From assembly GCA_033675215.1 (NCBI GenBank), contig JAUCNB010000023.1, positions 124,001 through 188,000 on the forward strand: 64,000 bases of DNA, read 5' to 3'. This document shows positions 51,201 to 63,600 of the stretch, piece after piece (within the stretch, counting starts at the first letter, position 1; every line of letters starts with the position of its first letter). The position numbers and the translations under genes were made by a program. Under the pieces are notes generated by a model, which was given only the letters and a program-made list of their open reading frames with translations, was not told the DNA's origin and made no database searches. Origin of the DNA: Rhodiola kirilowii. Taxonomy: Eukaryota > Streptophyta > Magnoliopsida > Saxifragales > Crassulaceae.

Positions 51201-54200
51201 TATAAGTTCGTCCCAAGTTAGTCTCTTTCTAAGGACGAACTTAGACAAACCTTAGAATGAGACTACGAGACTAACTTGGGACGAATAAAGACAAACTTTT
51301 GTCTCATTCTAAGGTTTGTGTAAGTTCGTCCCAAGTTAGTCGAAGTTCGTCCCAAGTTAGTCTCTTTCTAAGGACGAACTTAGATAAACTTTAGAATGAG
51401 ACTAACGAGACGAACCTGGGACGAACAAAGACAAACTTTAGTCTCATTCTAAGGTTTGTATAAGTTCATCCCAAGTTGGTCTAAGTTCGTCCCAAGTTAG
51501 TCTCTTTCTAAGGACGAACTTAGATAAACCTTAGAATGAGACTAACGAGACTAACCTGGGACGAACAAAGACAAACTTTAGTCTCATTCTAAGGTTTGTA
51601 TAAGTTCATCCCAAGTTAGTCTAAGTTCGTCCCAAGTTAGTCTCTTTCTAAGGACGAGATAAACCTTAGAATGAGACTAACGAGACTAACTTGGGACGAA
51701 CAAAGACAAACTTTAGTCTCATTCTAAAGTTTGTATAAGTTCGTCCCAAGTTAGTCTCTTTCTAAGGACGAACTTAGACAAACCTTAGAATGAGACTACG
51801 AGACTAACTTGGGACGAATAAAGACAAACTTTAGTCTCATTATAAGGTTTGTATAAGTTCGTCCCAAGTTAATCTAAGTTCATCCCAAGTTAGTCTCTTT
51901 CTAAGGACAAACTTAGATAAACCTTAGAATGAGACTAACGAGGCTGACTTGGGACGACTAAAGACAAACTTTTGTCTCATTCTAAGGTTTGTGTAAGTTC
52001 GTCCCAAGTTAGTCGAAGTTCGTCCCAAGTTAGTCTCTTTCTAAGGACGAACTTAGATAAACTTTAGAATGAGACTAACGAGACGAACTTGGGACGAACA
52101 AAGACAAACTTTAGTCTCATTCTAAGGTTTGTATAAGTTCATCCCAAGTTAGTCTAAGTTCCTCCCAAGTTAGTCTCAATCTAAGGAAGAACTAAGATAA
52201 ACCTTAGAATGAGACTAACGAGACTAACTTGGGACGAACAAAGACAAACTTTAGTCTCATTCTAAGGTTTGTATAAGTTCGCCTCAAGTTAGTCTAATTC
52301 GTCCCAAGTTAGTCTCTTTCTAAGGACGAACTTAGACAAACCTTAGAATGAGACTAACGAGACTAACTTGGGACGAACAAAGACAAACTTTAGTCTCATT
52401 CTAAGGTTTGTATAAGTTCGTCCAAAGTTTGTCTCTTTCTAAGGACGAACTTAGATAAACCTTAGAATGAGACTAACGAGACTGACTTGGGACGAACAAA
52501 GACAAACTTTAGTCTCATTCTAAGGTTTGTATAAGTTCATCCCAAGTTGGTCTAAGTTCGTCCCAAGTTAGTCTCTTTCTAAGGACGAACTTAGATAAAC
52601 CTTAGAATGAGACTAACGAGACTAACCTGGGACGAACAAAGACAAACTTTAGTCTCATTCTAAGGTTTGTATAAGTTCATCCCAAGTTAGTCTAAGTTCG
52701 TCCCAAGTTAGTCTCTTTCTAAGGACGAGATAAACCTTAGAATGAGACTAACGAGACTAACGAGACTAACTTGGGACGAACAAAGACAAACTTTAGTCTC
52801 ATTCTAAAGTTTGTATAAGTTCGTCCCAAGTTAGTCTCTTTCTAAGGAAGAACTTAGACAAACCTTAGAATGAGACTACGAGACTAACTTGGGACGAGAA
52901 AAGACAAACTTTAGTCTCATTCTAAGGTTTGTATAAGTTCGTCCCAAGTTAATCTAAGTTCGTCCCAAGTTAGTCTCTTTCTAAGGACGAACTTAGATAA
53001 ACCTTAGAATGAGACTAACGAGGCTGACTTGGGACGAATAAAGACAAACTTTTGTCTCATTCTAAGGTTTGTGTAAGTTCGTCCCAAGTTAGTCGAAGTT
53101 CGTCCCAAGTTAGTCTCTTTCTAAGGACGAACTTAGATAAACTTTAGAATGAGACTAACGAGACGAACTTGGGACGAACAAAGACATACTTTAGTCTCAT
53201 TCTAAGGTTTGTATAAGTTCGTCCCAAGTTAGTCTAAGTTTGTCCCAAGGTAGTCTCTTTCTAAGGACGAACTTAGATAAACCTTAGAATGAGACTGACG
53301 AGACAAACTTGGGACGAACAAAGACAAACTTTAGTCTCATTCTAAGGTTTGTATAAGTTTGTCCCAAGTTAGTCTATGTTCGTCCCAAGTTAGTATCTTT
53401 CTAAGGACGAACTTAGGCAAACCTTAAAATGAGACTAACGAGACTAACTTGGGACGAACAAAGACAAACTTTAGTCTCATTCTAAGGTTTGTATAAGTTA
53501 GTCCCAAGTTAGTCTAAGTTCGTCCCAAGTTAGTCTCTTTCTAAAGACGAACTTAGATAAACCTTAGAATGAGGCTAACGAGACTAACTTGGGACGAACA
53601 AAGACAAACTTTAGTCTCATTCTAAGGTTTGTATAAGTTAGTCTAAAGTTAGTCTAAGTTCGTCCCAAGTTAGTCTCTTTCTAAGGACGAACTTAGATAA
53701 ACCTTAGAATGAGACTAACGAGACAAACTTGGGACGAACAAAGACAAACTTTAGTCTCATTCTAAGGTTTGTATAAGTTCGTCCCAAGTTAGTCTAAGTT
53801 CGTCCCAAGTTAGTCTCTTTCTAAGGACGAAGTTAGGCAAACCTTAAAATGAGACTAACGAGACTAACTTGGGACGAACAAAGACAAACTTTAGTCTCAT
53901 TCTAAGGTTTGTATAAGTTCATCCCAAGTTGGTCTAAGTTCGTCCCAAGTTAGTTTCTTTCTAAGGACGAACTTAGATAAACCTTAGAATGAGACTAACG
54001 AGACTAACCTGGGATGAACAAAGACAAACTTTAGTCTCATTCTAAGGTTTGTATAAGTTCATCCCAAGTTAGTCTAAGTTCGTCCCAAGTTAGTCTCTTT
54101 CTAAGGACGAGATAAACCTTAGAATGAGACTAACGAGACTAACTTGGGACGAACAAAGACAAACTTTAGTCTCATTCTAAAGTTTGTATAAGTTCGTCCC

Positions 54201-54213
54201 AAGTTTGTCTCTT
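48284..54213. repeat. Satellite array between the two retroelement remnants
   Basis: This is the same satellite, in the same orientation and phase style, resuming directly after the 3' LTR end at 48,283 with tttagtctcattctaagg. It runs to the 5' edge of the second remnant. It contains the crossover between two copies of a 9.4-9.5 kb unit at 49,155-49,168. Sequence from 49,155 onward repeats 39,636 onward at an offset of 9519, then 9379 after one monomer has been lost. No gene is visible. Confidence 0.97.
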
Positions 54214-57063
54214 CCAAACCGACCACCATACCGCACAAATCCCGAAGAGACAAAGGAGATACAAAGGCAGGTACAAGAACTTTTAAATAAAGGTTATGTA
54301 CGTGAAAGTTTAAGTCCTTGTGCTGTCCCTGTTATTTTAGTTCCTAAGAAGGATGGTTCTTGGCGTATGTGTGTTGATTGTAGGGCCATAAACAATATTA
54401 CTGTTCGATATCGTCATCCTATTCCTAGGTTAGATGATATGCTTGATGAACTTAGTGGCTCTATGATATTCTCTAAGGTTGATTTGCGTAGTGGATATCA
54501 TCAAATTCGGATGAAAGAGGGAGATGAATGGAAAACGGCATTCAAAACAAAATTTGGATTGTATGAGTGGTTAGTCATGCCGTTTGGATTAACTAATGCA
54601 CCTAGTACTTTCATGAGGTTAATGAATCATGTCTTGAGAGCTTACATTGGAAGATTTGTTGTTGTTTACTTTGATGACATCTTGATATACAGCAAGTCTA
54701 TAGATGAGCATATTGATCATATCAAACTTGTGTTAGATGTTCTTAGGAGGGAACAGTTATATGCTAACATGGACAAGTGCTCATTTTGCACGAAGAAGGT
54801 TGTTTTTCTTGGCTATGTCGTTTCAGGGCAAGGAATTGAGGTTGACGAATCAAAAGTTGAGGCAATCAAGAATTGGCCTACTCCTCTCAATATGAGTCAA
54901 GTAAGAAGTTTTCATGGTCTTGCTGGTTTCTATAGAAGGTTTGTTAAGGATTTTAGTACCATTGCTGCCCCATTGAATGAGTTAACAAAGAAGGGTGTTG
55001 TTTTCAAATGGGATGTGCCTCAAGAAAATGCTTTCAAAGAGCTTAAGAAACGATTAACGGAGTCACCGGTGCTTGTTCTTCCTGATTTTAACAAAACTTT
55101 TGAAATAGAGTGTGATGCTAGTGGAATAGGTATTGGTGGTGTCTTAATGCAAGAAAGCAAACCGATAGCATATTTTAGTGAGAAATTGGGCGGTGCAAAG
55201 TTGAACTATTCAGTTTATGATAAGGAATTGTATGCTTTAGTTCGTGTGCTTGAAACTTGGCAACATTACTTATGGACTAAGGAGTTTGTCATTCATTCTG
55301 ATCATGAAGCATTGAAACATCTTAAGGGTCAAGCTAAGCTCAATAGGAGGCATGCTAAATGGGTAGAATTCATTGAGACTTTCCCATATGTTGTGAGATA
55401 TAAGAAGGGTAAAGAAAACATGGTTGCTGATGCTCTATCTCGTAGACATGTTTTGTTGAACCAATTAGAGGTAAAAGTGCTTGGACTTGAAAGTTTGAAA
55501 GCTTTGTATGTTGCTGATCCTTACTTTTCAGAACCATATGAAAGATGTCAAGATGGAAAAGGATGGGATAAGTATCATATGCATGATGGATTTCTTTTTA
55601 GAGCTAACAAACTTTGTGTTCCTGATTGTTCGGTTAGGCTTTTGTTATTGCAAGAATCACATGCAGATGGTTTAATGGGTCATTTTGTCCGGGAGAAGAC
55701 TTATGAGATGCTTGCTGATCATTTTTATTGGCCAAAGATGAGGAAGGATGTTGAAAGATTCGTGCAGCGATGCATTACATGTCACAAAGCTAAGTCAAAA
55801 CTTAACCCTCACGGTTTATATACTCCTCTACCAGTTCCTAGTGTTCCTTGGGAAGATATTAGTATGGATTTTGTGTTAGGACTACCTAAAACTAAGAGGG
55901 GAAGGGATTCAGTTTTTGTTGTTGTTGATAGATTCTCGAAGATGGCACATTTCATTCCATGTCATAAGAGCGATGATGCTTCACATGTGGCTGATTTATT
56001 TTTCAGGGAGGTTGTGCGTCTGCATGGAGTACCAAGGACGATCGTATCTGATCGTGATGTGAAGTTTATGAGCTACTTTTGGAAGACATTATGGGGAAAG
56101 CTTGGGACCAAGCTATTGTTTTCAACAACTTGTCACCCACAAACTGATGGCCAAACGGAGGTGGTAAACCGTACCCTTTCAACGTTACTAAGGACTATGA
56201 TCAAGAAGAACCTAAGGGAATGGGAAGAGTGCTTGCCGCACATCGAGTTCGCTTACAATAGGGCAGTTCACTCTACCACAAGCATGTGCCCATTTGAGGT
56301 GGTTTATGGATTCAAACCCATTTCACCACTCGACTTGCTGCCACTTCCATTGCAAGAACGAAGTAATATGGAGGCCTCAAAGCGTGCTCCATATGTGAGC
56401 AGGATTCACGAGAAGACTAAGGAGCAGATTGAGAAAAAGGTAAAGTATTACGCACACAAGGCTAACAAGAACCGAAAGAAGGTAACGTTTGAACCCGGAG
56501 ATCTAGTTTGGATACATCTACGTAAAGAACGTTTTCCGGAGAAACGCAAGTCCAAATTCATGCCTCGTGGGGATGGACCATTCAAAGTGTTAGCAAAAAT
56601 AAATGACAATGCCTACAAGATTGAACTTCCAGAAGACTATGCGGTGAGTCCCACTTTCAACGTGGCTGACTTGTCGCCTTACTTGGGTGAAGAAGAATCA
56701 GAGTCGAGGACGACTCTTTTTGAAGAGGGGGAGGATGATGAGGACACACTAGATGATGAGGACACACTAGCCTCACCTCGTCGGTCATCTACTATTACAA
56801 GTAATCCTATACAACTACAAGCTGATGCATCGACGAAAGAAGCTTTCAAAGGTCCAATGACTAGGAACCGAGCAAAACAAATTCAACATGAGGTGAATTC
56901 ACTCCTAGTTGATTGTTATACTACAATTGATGAGAACTTTATGCTGCCTAAATCTAGTGTGCTTTTATTACTCAGATTCTCAAAAGTGGATGGACATAAA
57001 AGAAGGGACACTTATGGAGGACTCATGCACGAAGAACAAAGGGAGAAGTCTAACATCATTTAG
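54214..57063 (+). pseudogene. Ty3/Gypsy pol remnant (RT, RNase H, integrase), copy 2
   Basis: This is a duplicate of the pol segment at 44,835-47,684 with the same domain order: reverse transcriptase from about 54,240, RNase H to about 55,440, integrase zinc region near 55,660-55,780, integrase core to about 56,280, then the C-terminal region. The last part of the frame again lies within the LTR (from 56,736). The leftward continuation of the frame to about 54,184 is satellite sequence. The near identity with copy 1 reflects recent tandem duplication and not purifying selection on the protein. Confidence 0.9.
56721..56735 (+). other. Polypurine tract, copy 2
   Basis: The same purine run as in copy 1 lies directly before the TGATGAGG start of the second LTR. 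Confidence 0.8.
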
Positions 57064-57662
57064 TGCAAGAAAGAAAGCAATAAAGGACCAGAATTGATGC
57101 TTTTCCCTTAGAACATCAAACCAAGCACAAATTGAAAGCATGGCTATTAATAGTATTGCACAAAGATCAATCATGGGCACTTATGGCTGAACAAGGATCA
57201 AAGGAGAATGCACAAGACTCCATGGTGGCTGCTCATTGCTCAAAAGAGGCTACTCAAGATCCCATGGTGGCTCCACAAGTCCAGAACACATGCATTTACT
57301 TTCATTTCTTAGTATTAATCCTCATCTACATGTATTTTGAAAACACATTCAGATTTTGGAAATTTTATTCATCAACATTTCAGATTTAGCTATTGCTACA
57401 TCTTTTTTCAAGAGAGAGTTCTCTACCCCCTTGCTCTTGTAGTTTCCTTGTGAGATTGCATAAGCGGTCGTTCGACGGCAACCAAATTGTGCTTCCAACT
57501 TCGTGCGTGGTTGTGTGGTTTGGAAACTTAGAGTGTGGTTAGGCAATTACTTGTTGCAGGTCATTGCACAAGCAGTGTTTGGCTTCAAGAGTCGTCGGGT
57601 TGCACTACCTATCCTCCTCCATCAAATCCTACATCGTGAAATCCCGCTTCCGCCCCGTATCA
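56736..57662 (+). repeat. 3' LTR of the retroelement remnant, copy 2
   Basis: This LTR is 927 bp with the same TGAT...ATCA ends, the same polypurine tract on its left and the same satellite on its right as copy 1. The two LTR copies belong to two duplicated remnants, so their divergence dates the duplication and not the original insertion. Confidence 0.82.
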
Positions 57663-60600
57663 TTTAGTCTCATTCTAAGGTTTGTGTAAGTTCGTCCCAA
57701 GTTAGTCGAAATTCGTCCCAAGTTAGTCTCTTTCTAAGGACGAACTTAGATAAACCTTAGAATGAGACTAACGAGACTAACTTGGGACGAACAAAGAAAA
57801 ACTTTTGTCTCATTCTAAGGTTTGTGTAAGTTCATCCCAAGTTAGTCGAAGTTCGTCCCAAGTTAGAGTCTTCCTAAGGACGAACTTAGATAAACCTTAG
57901 AATGAGACTAACGAGACTAACTTGGGATGAACAAAGACAAACTTTAGTCTCATTCTAAGGTTTGTATAAGTTCGTCTCAAGTTAGTCTAAGTTCGTCCCA
58001 AGTTAGTCTCTTTCTAAGGAAGAACTTAGATATACCTTAGAATGAGACTAACGAGACCAACTTGGGACGAACAATGACAAACTTTAGTCTCATTCTAAGG
58101 TTTGTATAAGTTCGTCCCAAGTTAGTCTAAGTTCGTCCCAAGTTAGTCTCTTTCTAAGGACGAACTTAGACAAACCTTAGAATGAGACTAACGAGACTAA
58201 CTTGGGACGAACAAAGACAAACTTTAGTCTCATCCTAGGTTTGTATAAGTTCATCCCAAGTTAGTCTAAGTTCGTCCCAAGTTAGTCTCAATCTAAGGAA
58301 GAACTTAGATAAACCTTAGAATGAGACTAACGAGACTAACTTGGGACGAACAAAGACAAACTTTAGTCTCATTCTAAGGTTTGTATAAGTTCGCCCCAAG
58401 TTAGTCTAAGTTCGTCCCAAGTTAGTCTCTTTCTAAGGACGAACTTAGACAAACCTTTGAATGAGACTAACGAGACTAACTTGGGACGAACAAAGACAAA
58501 CTTTAGTCTCATTCTAAAGTTTGTATAAGTTCGTCCCAAGTTAGTCTCTTTCTAAGGGCGAACTTAGACAAACCTTAGAATGAGACTAACGAGACTAACT
58601 TGGGACGAACAAAGACAAACTTTAGTCTCATTCTAAGGTTTGTATAAGTTCGTCCCAAGTTTGTCTCTTTCTAAGGATGAACTTAGATAAACCTTAGAAT
58701 GAGACTAACGAGACTAACTTGGGACGAACAAAGACAAACTTTAGTCTCATTCTAAGGTTTGTGTAAGTTCGTCCCAAGTTAGTCGAAGTTCGTCCCAAGT
58801 TAGTCTCTTTCTAAGGACGAACTTAGATAAACCTTAGAATGAGACTAACGAGACTGACTTGGGACGAACAAAGACAAACTTTTGTCTCATTCTAAGGTTT
58901 GTATAAGTTCGTCCCAAGTTAGTCTCTTTCTAAGGACGAACTTAGATAAACCTTAGAATGAGACTAACGAGACTAACTTGGGACGAACAAAGACAAACTT
59001 AAGTCTCATTCTAAGGTTCGTATAAGTTCGTCTCAAGTTAGTCTAAGTTCGTCCCAAGTTAGTCTCTTTCTAAGGAAGAACTTAGATATACCTTAGAATG
59101 AGATTAACGAGACTAACTTGGGACGAACAATGACAAACTTTAGTCTCATTCTAAGGTTTGTATAAGTTCGTCCCAAGTTAGTCTCTTTCTAAGGACGAAC
59201 TTAGACAAACCTTAGAATGAGACTAACGAGACTAACTTGGGACGAACAAAGACAAACTTTAGTCTCATTCTAAGGTTTGTATAAGTTCGTCCCAAGTTAG
59301 TCTAAGTTCGTCCCAAGTTAGTCTCTTTCCAAGGACGAACTTAGATAAACCTTAGAATGAGACTAACGAGACTAACTTGGGACGCACAAAGACAAACTTT
59401 AGTCTCATTCTAAAGTTTGTATAAGTTCGTCCCAAGTTAGTCTCATTCTAAGGACGAACTTAGACAAACCTTAGAATGAGACTAACGAGACTAACTTGGG
59501 ACGAACAAAGACAAACTTTAGTCTCATTCTAAGGTTTGTATAAGTTCATCCCAAGTTAGTCTAAGTTCGTCCCAAGTTAGTCTCTTTCTAAGGATGAACT
59601 TAGATAAACCTTAGAATGAGACTAACGAGACTAACTTGGGACGAACAAAGACAAACTTTAGTCTCATTCTAAGGTTTGTGTAAGTTCGTCCCAAGTTAGT
59701 CGAAGTTCGTCCCAAGTTAGTCTCTTTCTAAGGACGAACTTAGATAAACCTTAGAATGAGACTAACGAGACTGACTTGGGACGAACAAAGACAAACTTTT
59801 GTCTCATTCTAAGGTTTGTGTAAGTTCATCCCAAGTTAGTCGAAGTTTGTCCCAAGTTAGAGTCTTTCTAAGGACGAACTTAGATAAACCTTAGAATGAG
59901 ACTAACGAGACTAACTTGGGACGAACAAAGACAAACTTTAGTCTCATTCTAAGGTTTGTATAAGTTCGTCTCAAGTTAGTCTAAGTTCGTCCCAAGTTAG
60001 TCTCTTTCTAAGGAAGAACTTAGATATACCATAGAATGAGACTAACAAGACCAACTTGGGACGAACAATGACAAACTTTAGTCTCATTCTAAGGTTTGTA
60101 TAAGTTCGTCCCAAGTTAGTCTAAGTTCGTCCCAAGTTAGTCTCTTTCTAAGGACGAACTTAGACAAACCTTAGAATGAGACTAACGAGACTAACTTGGG
60201 ACGAACAAAGACAAACTTTAGTCTCATTCTAAGGTTTGTATAAGTTCGTCCCAAGTTAGTCTAAGTTCGTCCCAAGTTAGTCTCTTTCCAAGGACGAACT
60301 TAGATAAACCTTAGAATGAGACTAACGAGACTAACTTGGGACGCACAAAGACAAACTTTAGTCTCATTCTAATGTTTGTATAAGTTCGTCCCAAGTTAGT
60401 CTCTTTCTAAGGACGAACTTAGACAAACCTTAGAATGAGACTACGAGACTAACTTGGGACGAATAAAGACAAACTTTAGTCTCATTCTAAGGTTTGTATA
60501 AGTTCGTCCCAAGTTAATCTAAGTTTGTCCCAAGGTAGTCTCTTTCTAAGAACGAACTTAGATAAACCTTAGAATGAGACTAACGAGACAAACTTGGGAC

Positions 60601-63600
60601 GAACAAAGACAAACTTTAGTCTCATTCTAAGGTTTGTATAAGTTCGTCCCAAGTTAGTCTAAGTTCGTCCCAAGTTAGTCTCTTTCTAAGGACGAACTTA
60701 GGCAAACCTTAAAATGAGACTAACGAGACTAACTTGGGACGAACAAAGACAAACTTTAGTCTCATTCTAAGGTTTGTATAAGTTCGTCCCAAGTTAGTCT
60801 AAGTTCGTCCCAAGTTAGTCTCTTTCTAAGGACGAACTTAGATAAACCTTAGAATGAGACTAACGAGACTAACTTGGGACGAACAAAGACAAACTTTAGT
60901 CTCATTCTAAGGTTTGTATAAGTTCGTCTCAAGTTAGTCTAAGTTCGTCCCAAGTTAGTCTCTTTCTAAGCACGAACTTAGATATACCTTAGAATGAGAC
61001 TAACGAGACCAACTTGGGACGAACAATGACAAACTTTAGTCTCATTCTAAGGTTTGTATAAGTTCGTCCCAAGTTAGTCTCTTTCTAAGGACGAACTTAG
61101 ACAAACCTTAGAATGAGACTAACGAGAGACTAACTTGGGACGAACAAAGACAAACTTTAGTCTCATTCTAAGGTTTGTATAAGTTCGTCCCAAGTTAGTC
61201 TAAGTTCGTCCCATGTAAGTCTCTTTCTAAGGACGAACCTAGATAAACCTTAGAATGAGACTAACGAGACTAACTTGGGACGAACAAAGACAAACTTTAG
61301 TCTCATTCTAAAGTTTGTATAAGTTCGTCCCAAGTCAGTCTCTTTCTAAGGACGAACTTAGACAAACCTTAGAATGAGACTAACGAGAGACTAACTTGGG
61401 ATGAACAAAGACAAACTTTAGTCTCATTCTAAAGTTTGTATAAGTTCGTCCCAAGTCAGTCTCTTTCTAAGGACGAACTTAGACAAACCTTAGAATGAGA
61501 CTAACGAGAGACTAACTTGGGACGAACAAAGACAAACTTTAGTCTCATTCTAAGATTTGTATAAGTTCGTCCCAAGTTAGTCTATTTCTAAAGACGAACT
61601 TAGACAAACCTTAGAATGAGACTAACGAGACTAACTTGGGACGAACAAAGACAAACTTTAGTCTCATTCTAAGGTTTGTATAAGTTCGTCCCAAGTTAGT
61701 CTCTTTCTTAGGACGAACTTAGACAAACCTTAGAATGAGACTAACGAGAGACTAACTTGGGACGAACAAAGACAAACTTTAGTCTCATTCTAAGATTTGT
61801 ATAAGTTCGTCCCAAGTTAGTCTCTTTCTAAAGACGAACTTAGATAAACCTTAGAATGAGACTAACGAGACTAACTTGGGACGAACAAAGACAAACTTTA
61901 GTCTCATTCTAAGGTTTGTATAAGTTCGTCCCAAGTTAGTCTAAGTTCGTCCCAAGTTAGTCTCTTTCTAAGGACGAACTTAGATAAACCTTAGAATGAG
62001 ACTAACGAGACTAACTTGGGACGCACAAAGACAAACTTTAGTCTCATTCTAAAGTTTGTATAAGTTCGTCCCAAGTTAGTCTCTTTCTAAGGACGAACTT
62101 AGATAAACCTTAGAATGAGATTAAAGAGATTAACTTGGGACGCACAAAGACAAACTTTAGTCTCATTCTAAAGTTTGTATAAGTTCGTCCCAAGTTAGTC
62201 TAAGTTCGTCCCAAGTAAGTCTCTTTCTAAGGACGAACCTAGATAAACCTTAGAATGAGACTAACGAGACTAACTTGGGACGAACAAAGACAAACTTTAG
62301 TCTCATTCTAAAGTATGTATAAGTTCGTCCCAAGTCAGTCTCTTTCTAAGGACGAACTTAGACAAACCTTAGAATGAGACTAACGAGAGACTAACTTGGG
62401 ATGAACAAAGACAAACTTTAGTCTCATTCTAAAGTTTGTATAAGTTCGCCCCAAGTCAGTCTCTTTCTAAGGACGAACTTAGACAAACCTTAGAATGAGA
62501 CTAACGAGAGACTAACTTGGGACGAACAAAGACAAACTTTAGTCTCATTCTAAGATTTGTATAAGTTCGTCCCAAGTTAGTCAATTTCTAAAGACGAACT
62601 TAGATAAACCTTAGAATGAGACTAACGAGACTAACGAGACTAACTTGGGACGAACAAAGACAAACTTTAGTCTCATTCTAAGGTTTGTATAAGTTCGTCC
62701 CAAGTTAGTCTAAGTTCGTCCCAAGTTAGTCTCTTTCTAAGGACGAAATTAGATAAACCTTAGAATGAGACTAACGAGACTAACTTGGGACGCACAATGA
62801 CAAACTTTAGTCTCATTCTAAAGTTTGTATAAGTTCGTCCCAAGTTAGTCTCTTTCTAAGGACGAACTTAGATAAACCTTAGAATGAGACTAACGAGACT
62901 AACTTGGGACGCACAAAGACAAACTTTAGTCTCATTCTAAAGTTTGTATAAGTTCATCCCAAGTTAGTCACTTTCTAAGGACGAACTTAGACAAACCTTA
63001 GAATGAGACTAACAAGACTAACGTGGGACGAATAAAGACAAACTTTAGTCTCATTCTAAGGTTTGAATAAGTTCGTCCCAAGTTAGTCTAAGTTCGTCCC
63101 AAGTTAGTCTGTTTCTAAGGGCGAACCTAGATAAACCTTAGAATGAGACTAACGAGACTAACTTGGGACGAACAAAGACAAACTTTAGTCTCATTCTAAA
63201 GTTTGTATAAGTTCGTCCCAAGTCAGTCTCTTTCTAAGGACGAACTTAGACAAACCTTAGAATGAGACTAACGAGAGACTAACTTGGGACGAACAAAGAC
63301 AAACTTTAGTCTCATTCTAAGGTTTGTATAAGTTCGTCCCAAGTTAGTCTAAGTTCGTCCCATGTAAGTCTCTTTCTAAGGACGAACCTAGATAAACCTT
63401 AGAATGAGACTAACGAGACTAACTTGGGACGAACAAAGACAAACTTTAGTCTCATTCTAAAGTTTGTATAAGTTCGTCCCAAGTCAGTCTCTTTCTAAGG
63501 ACGAACTTAGACAAACCTTAGAATGAGACTAACGAGAGACTAACTTGGGACGAACAAAGACAAACTTTAGTCTCATTCTAAGGTTTGTATAAGTTCGTCC

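Larger units (their letters stand above)
54214..57662 (+). mobile_element. Ty3/Gypsy LTR retroelement remnant 2 (CRM-like), broken fossil
   Basis: This is the same 3' portion as the remnant at 44,835, with identical edges and flanks at an offset of 9379. By eye the two differ at only about five single bases in 3.45 kb. Because the satellite on both sides is duplicated along with it, and the junctions are the same, this copy arose by duplication of the surrounding DNA and not by a second insertion. It is broken in the same way as copy 1. Confidence 0.93.
49155..58533. repeat. Composite 9.4-kb unit, copy 2
   Basis: This is the second copy of the satellite-plus-remnant unit, directly adjoining copy 1. 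It is 140 bp shorter because one monomer near 52.17 kb is missing. Its left edge follows the last mismatch with copy 1 (49,154). Its right edge falls where the sequence after 58,533-58,547 stops matching the sequence after 49,154-49,168. The two copies are nearly identical throughout, which indicates a recent event or strong homogenisation. Confidence 0.92.

Noticed and set aside
54214-57662. Second retroelement copy as an independent insertion
   Set aside because: The satellite flanks and both edges match copy 1 over more than 9 kb, which independent insertion would not produce.
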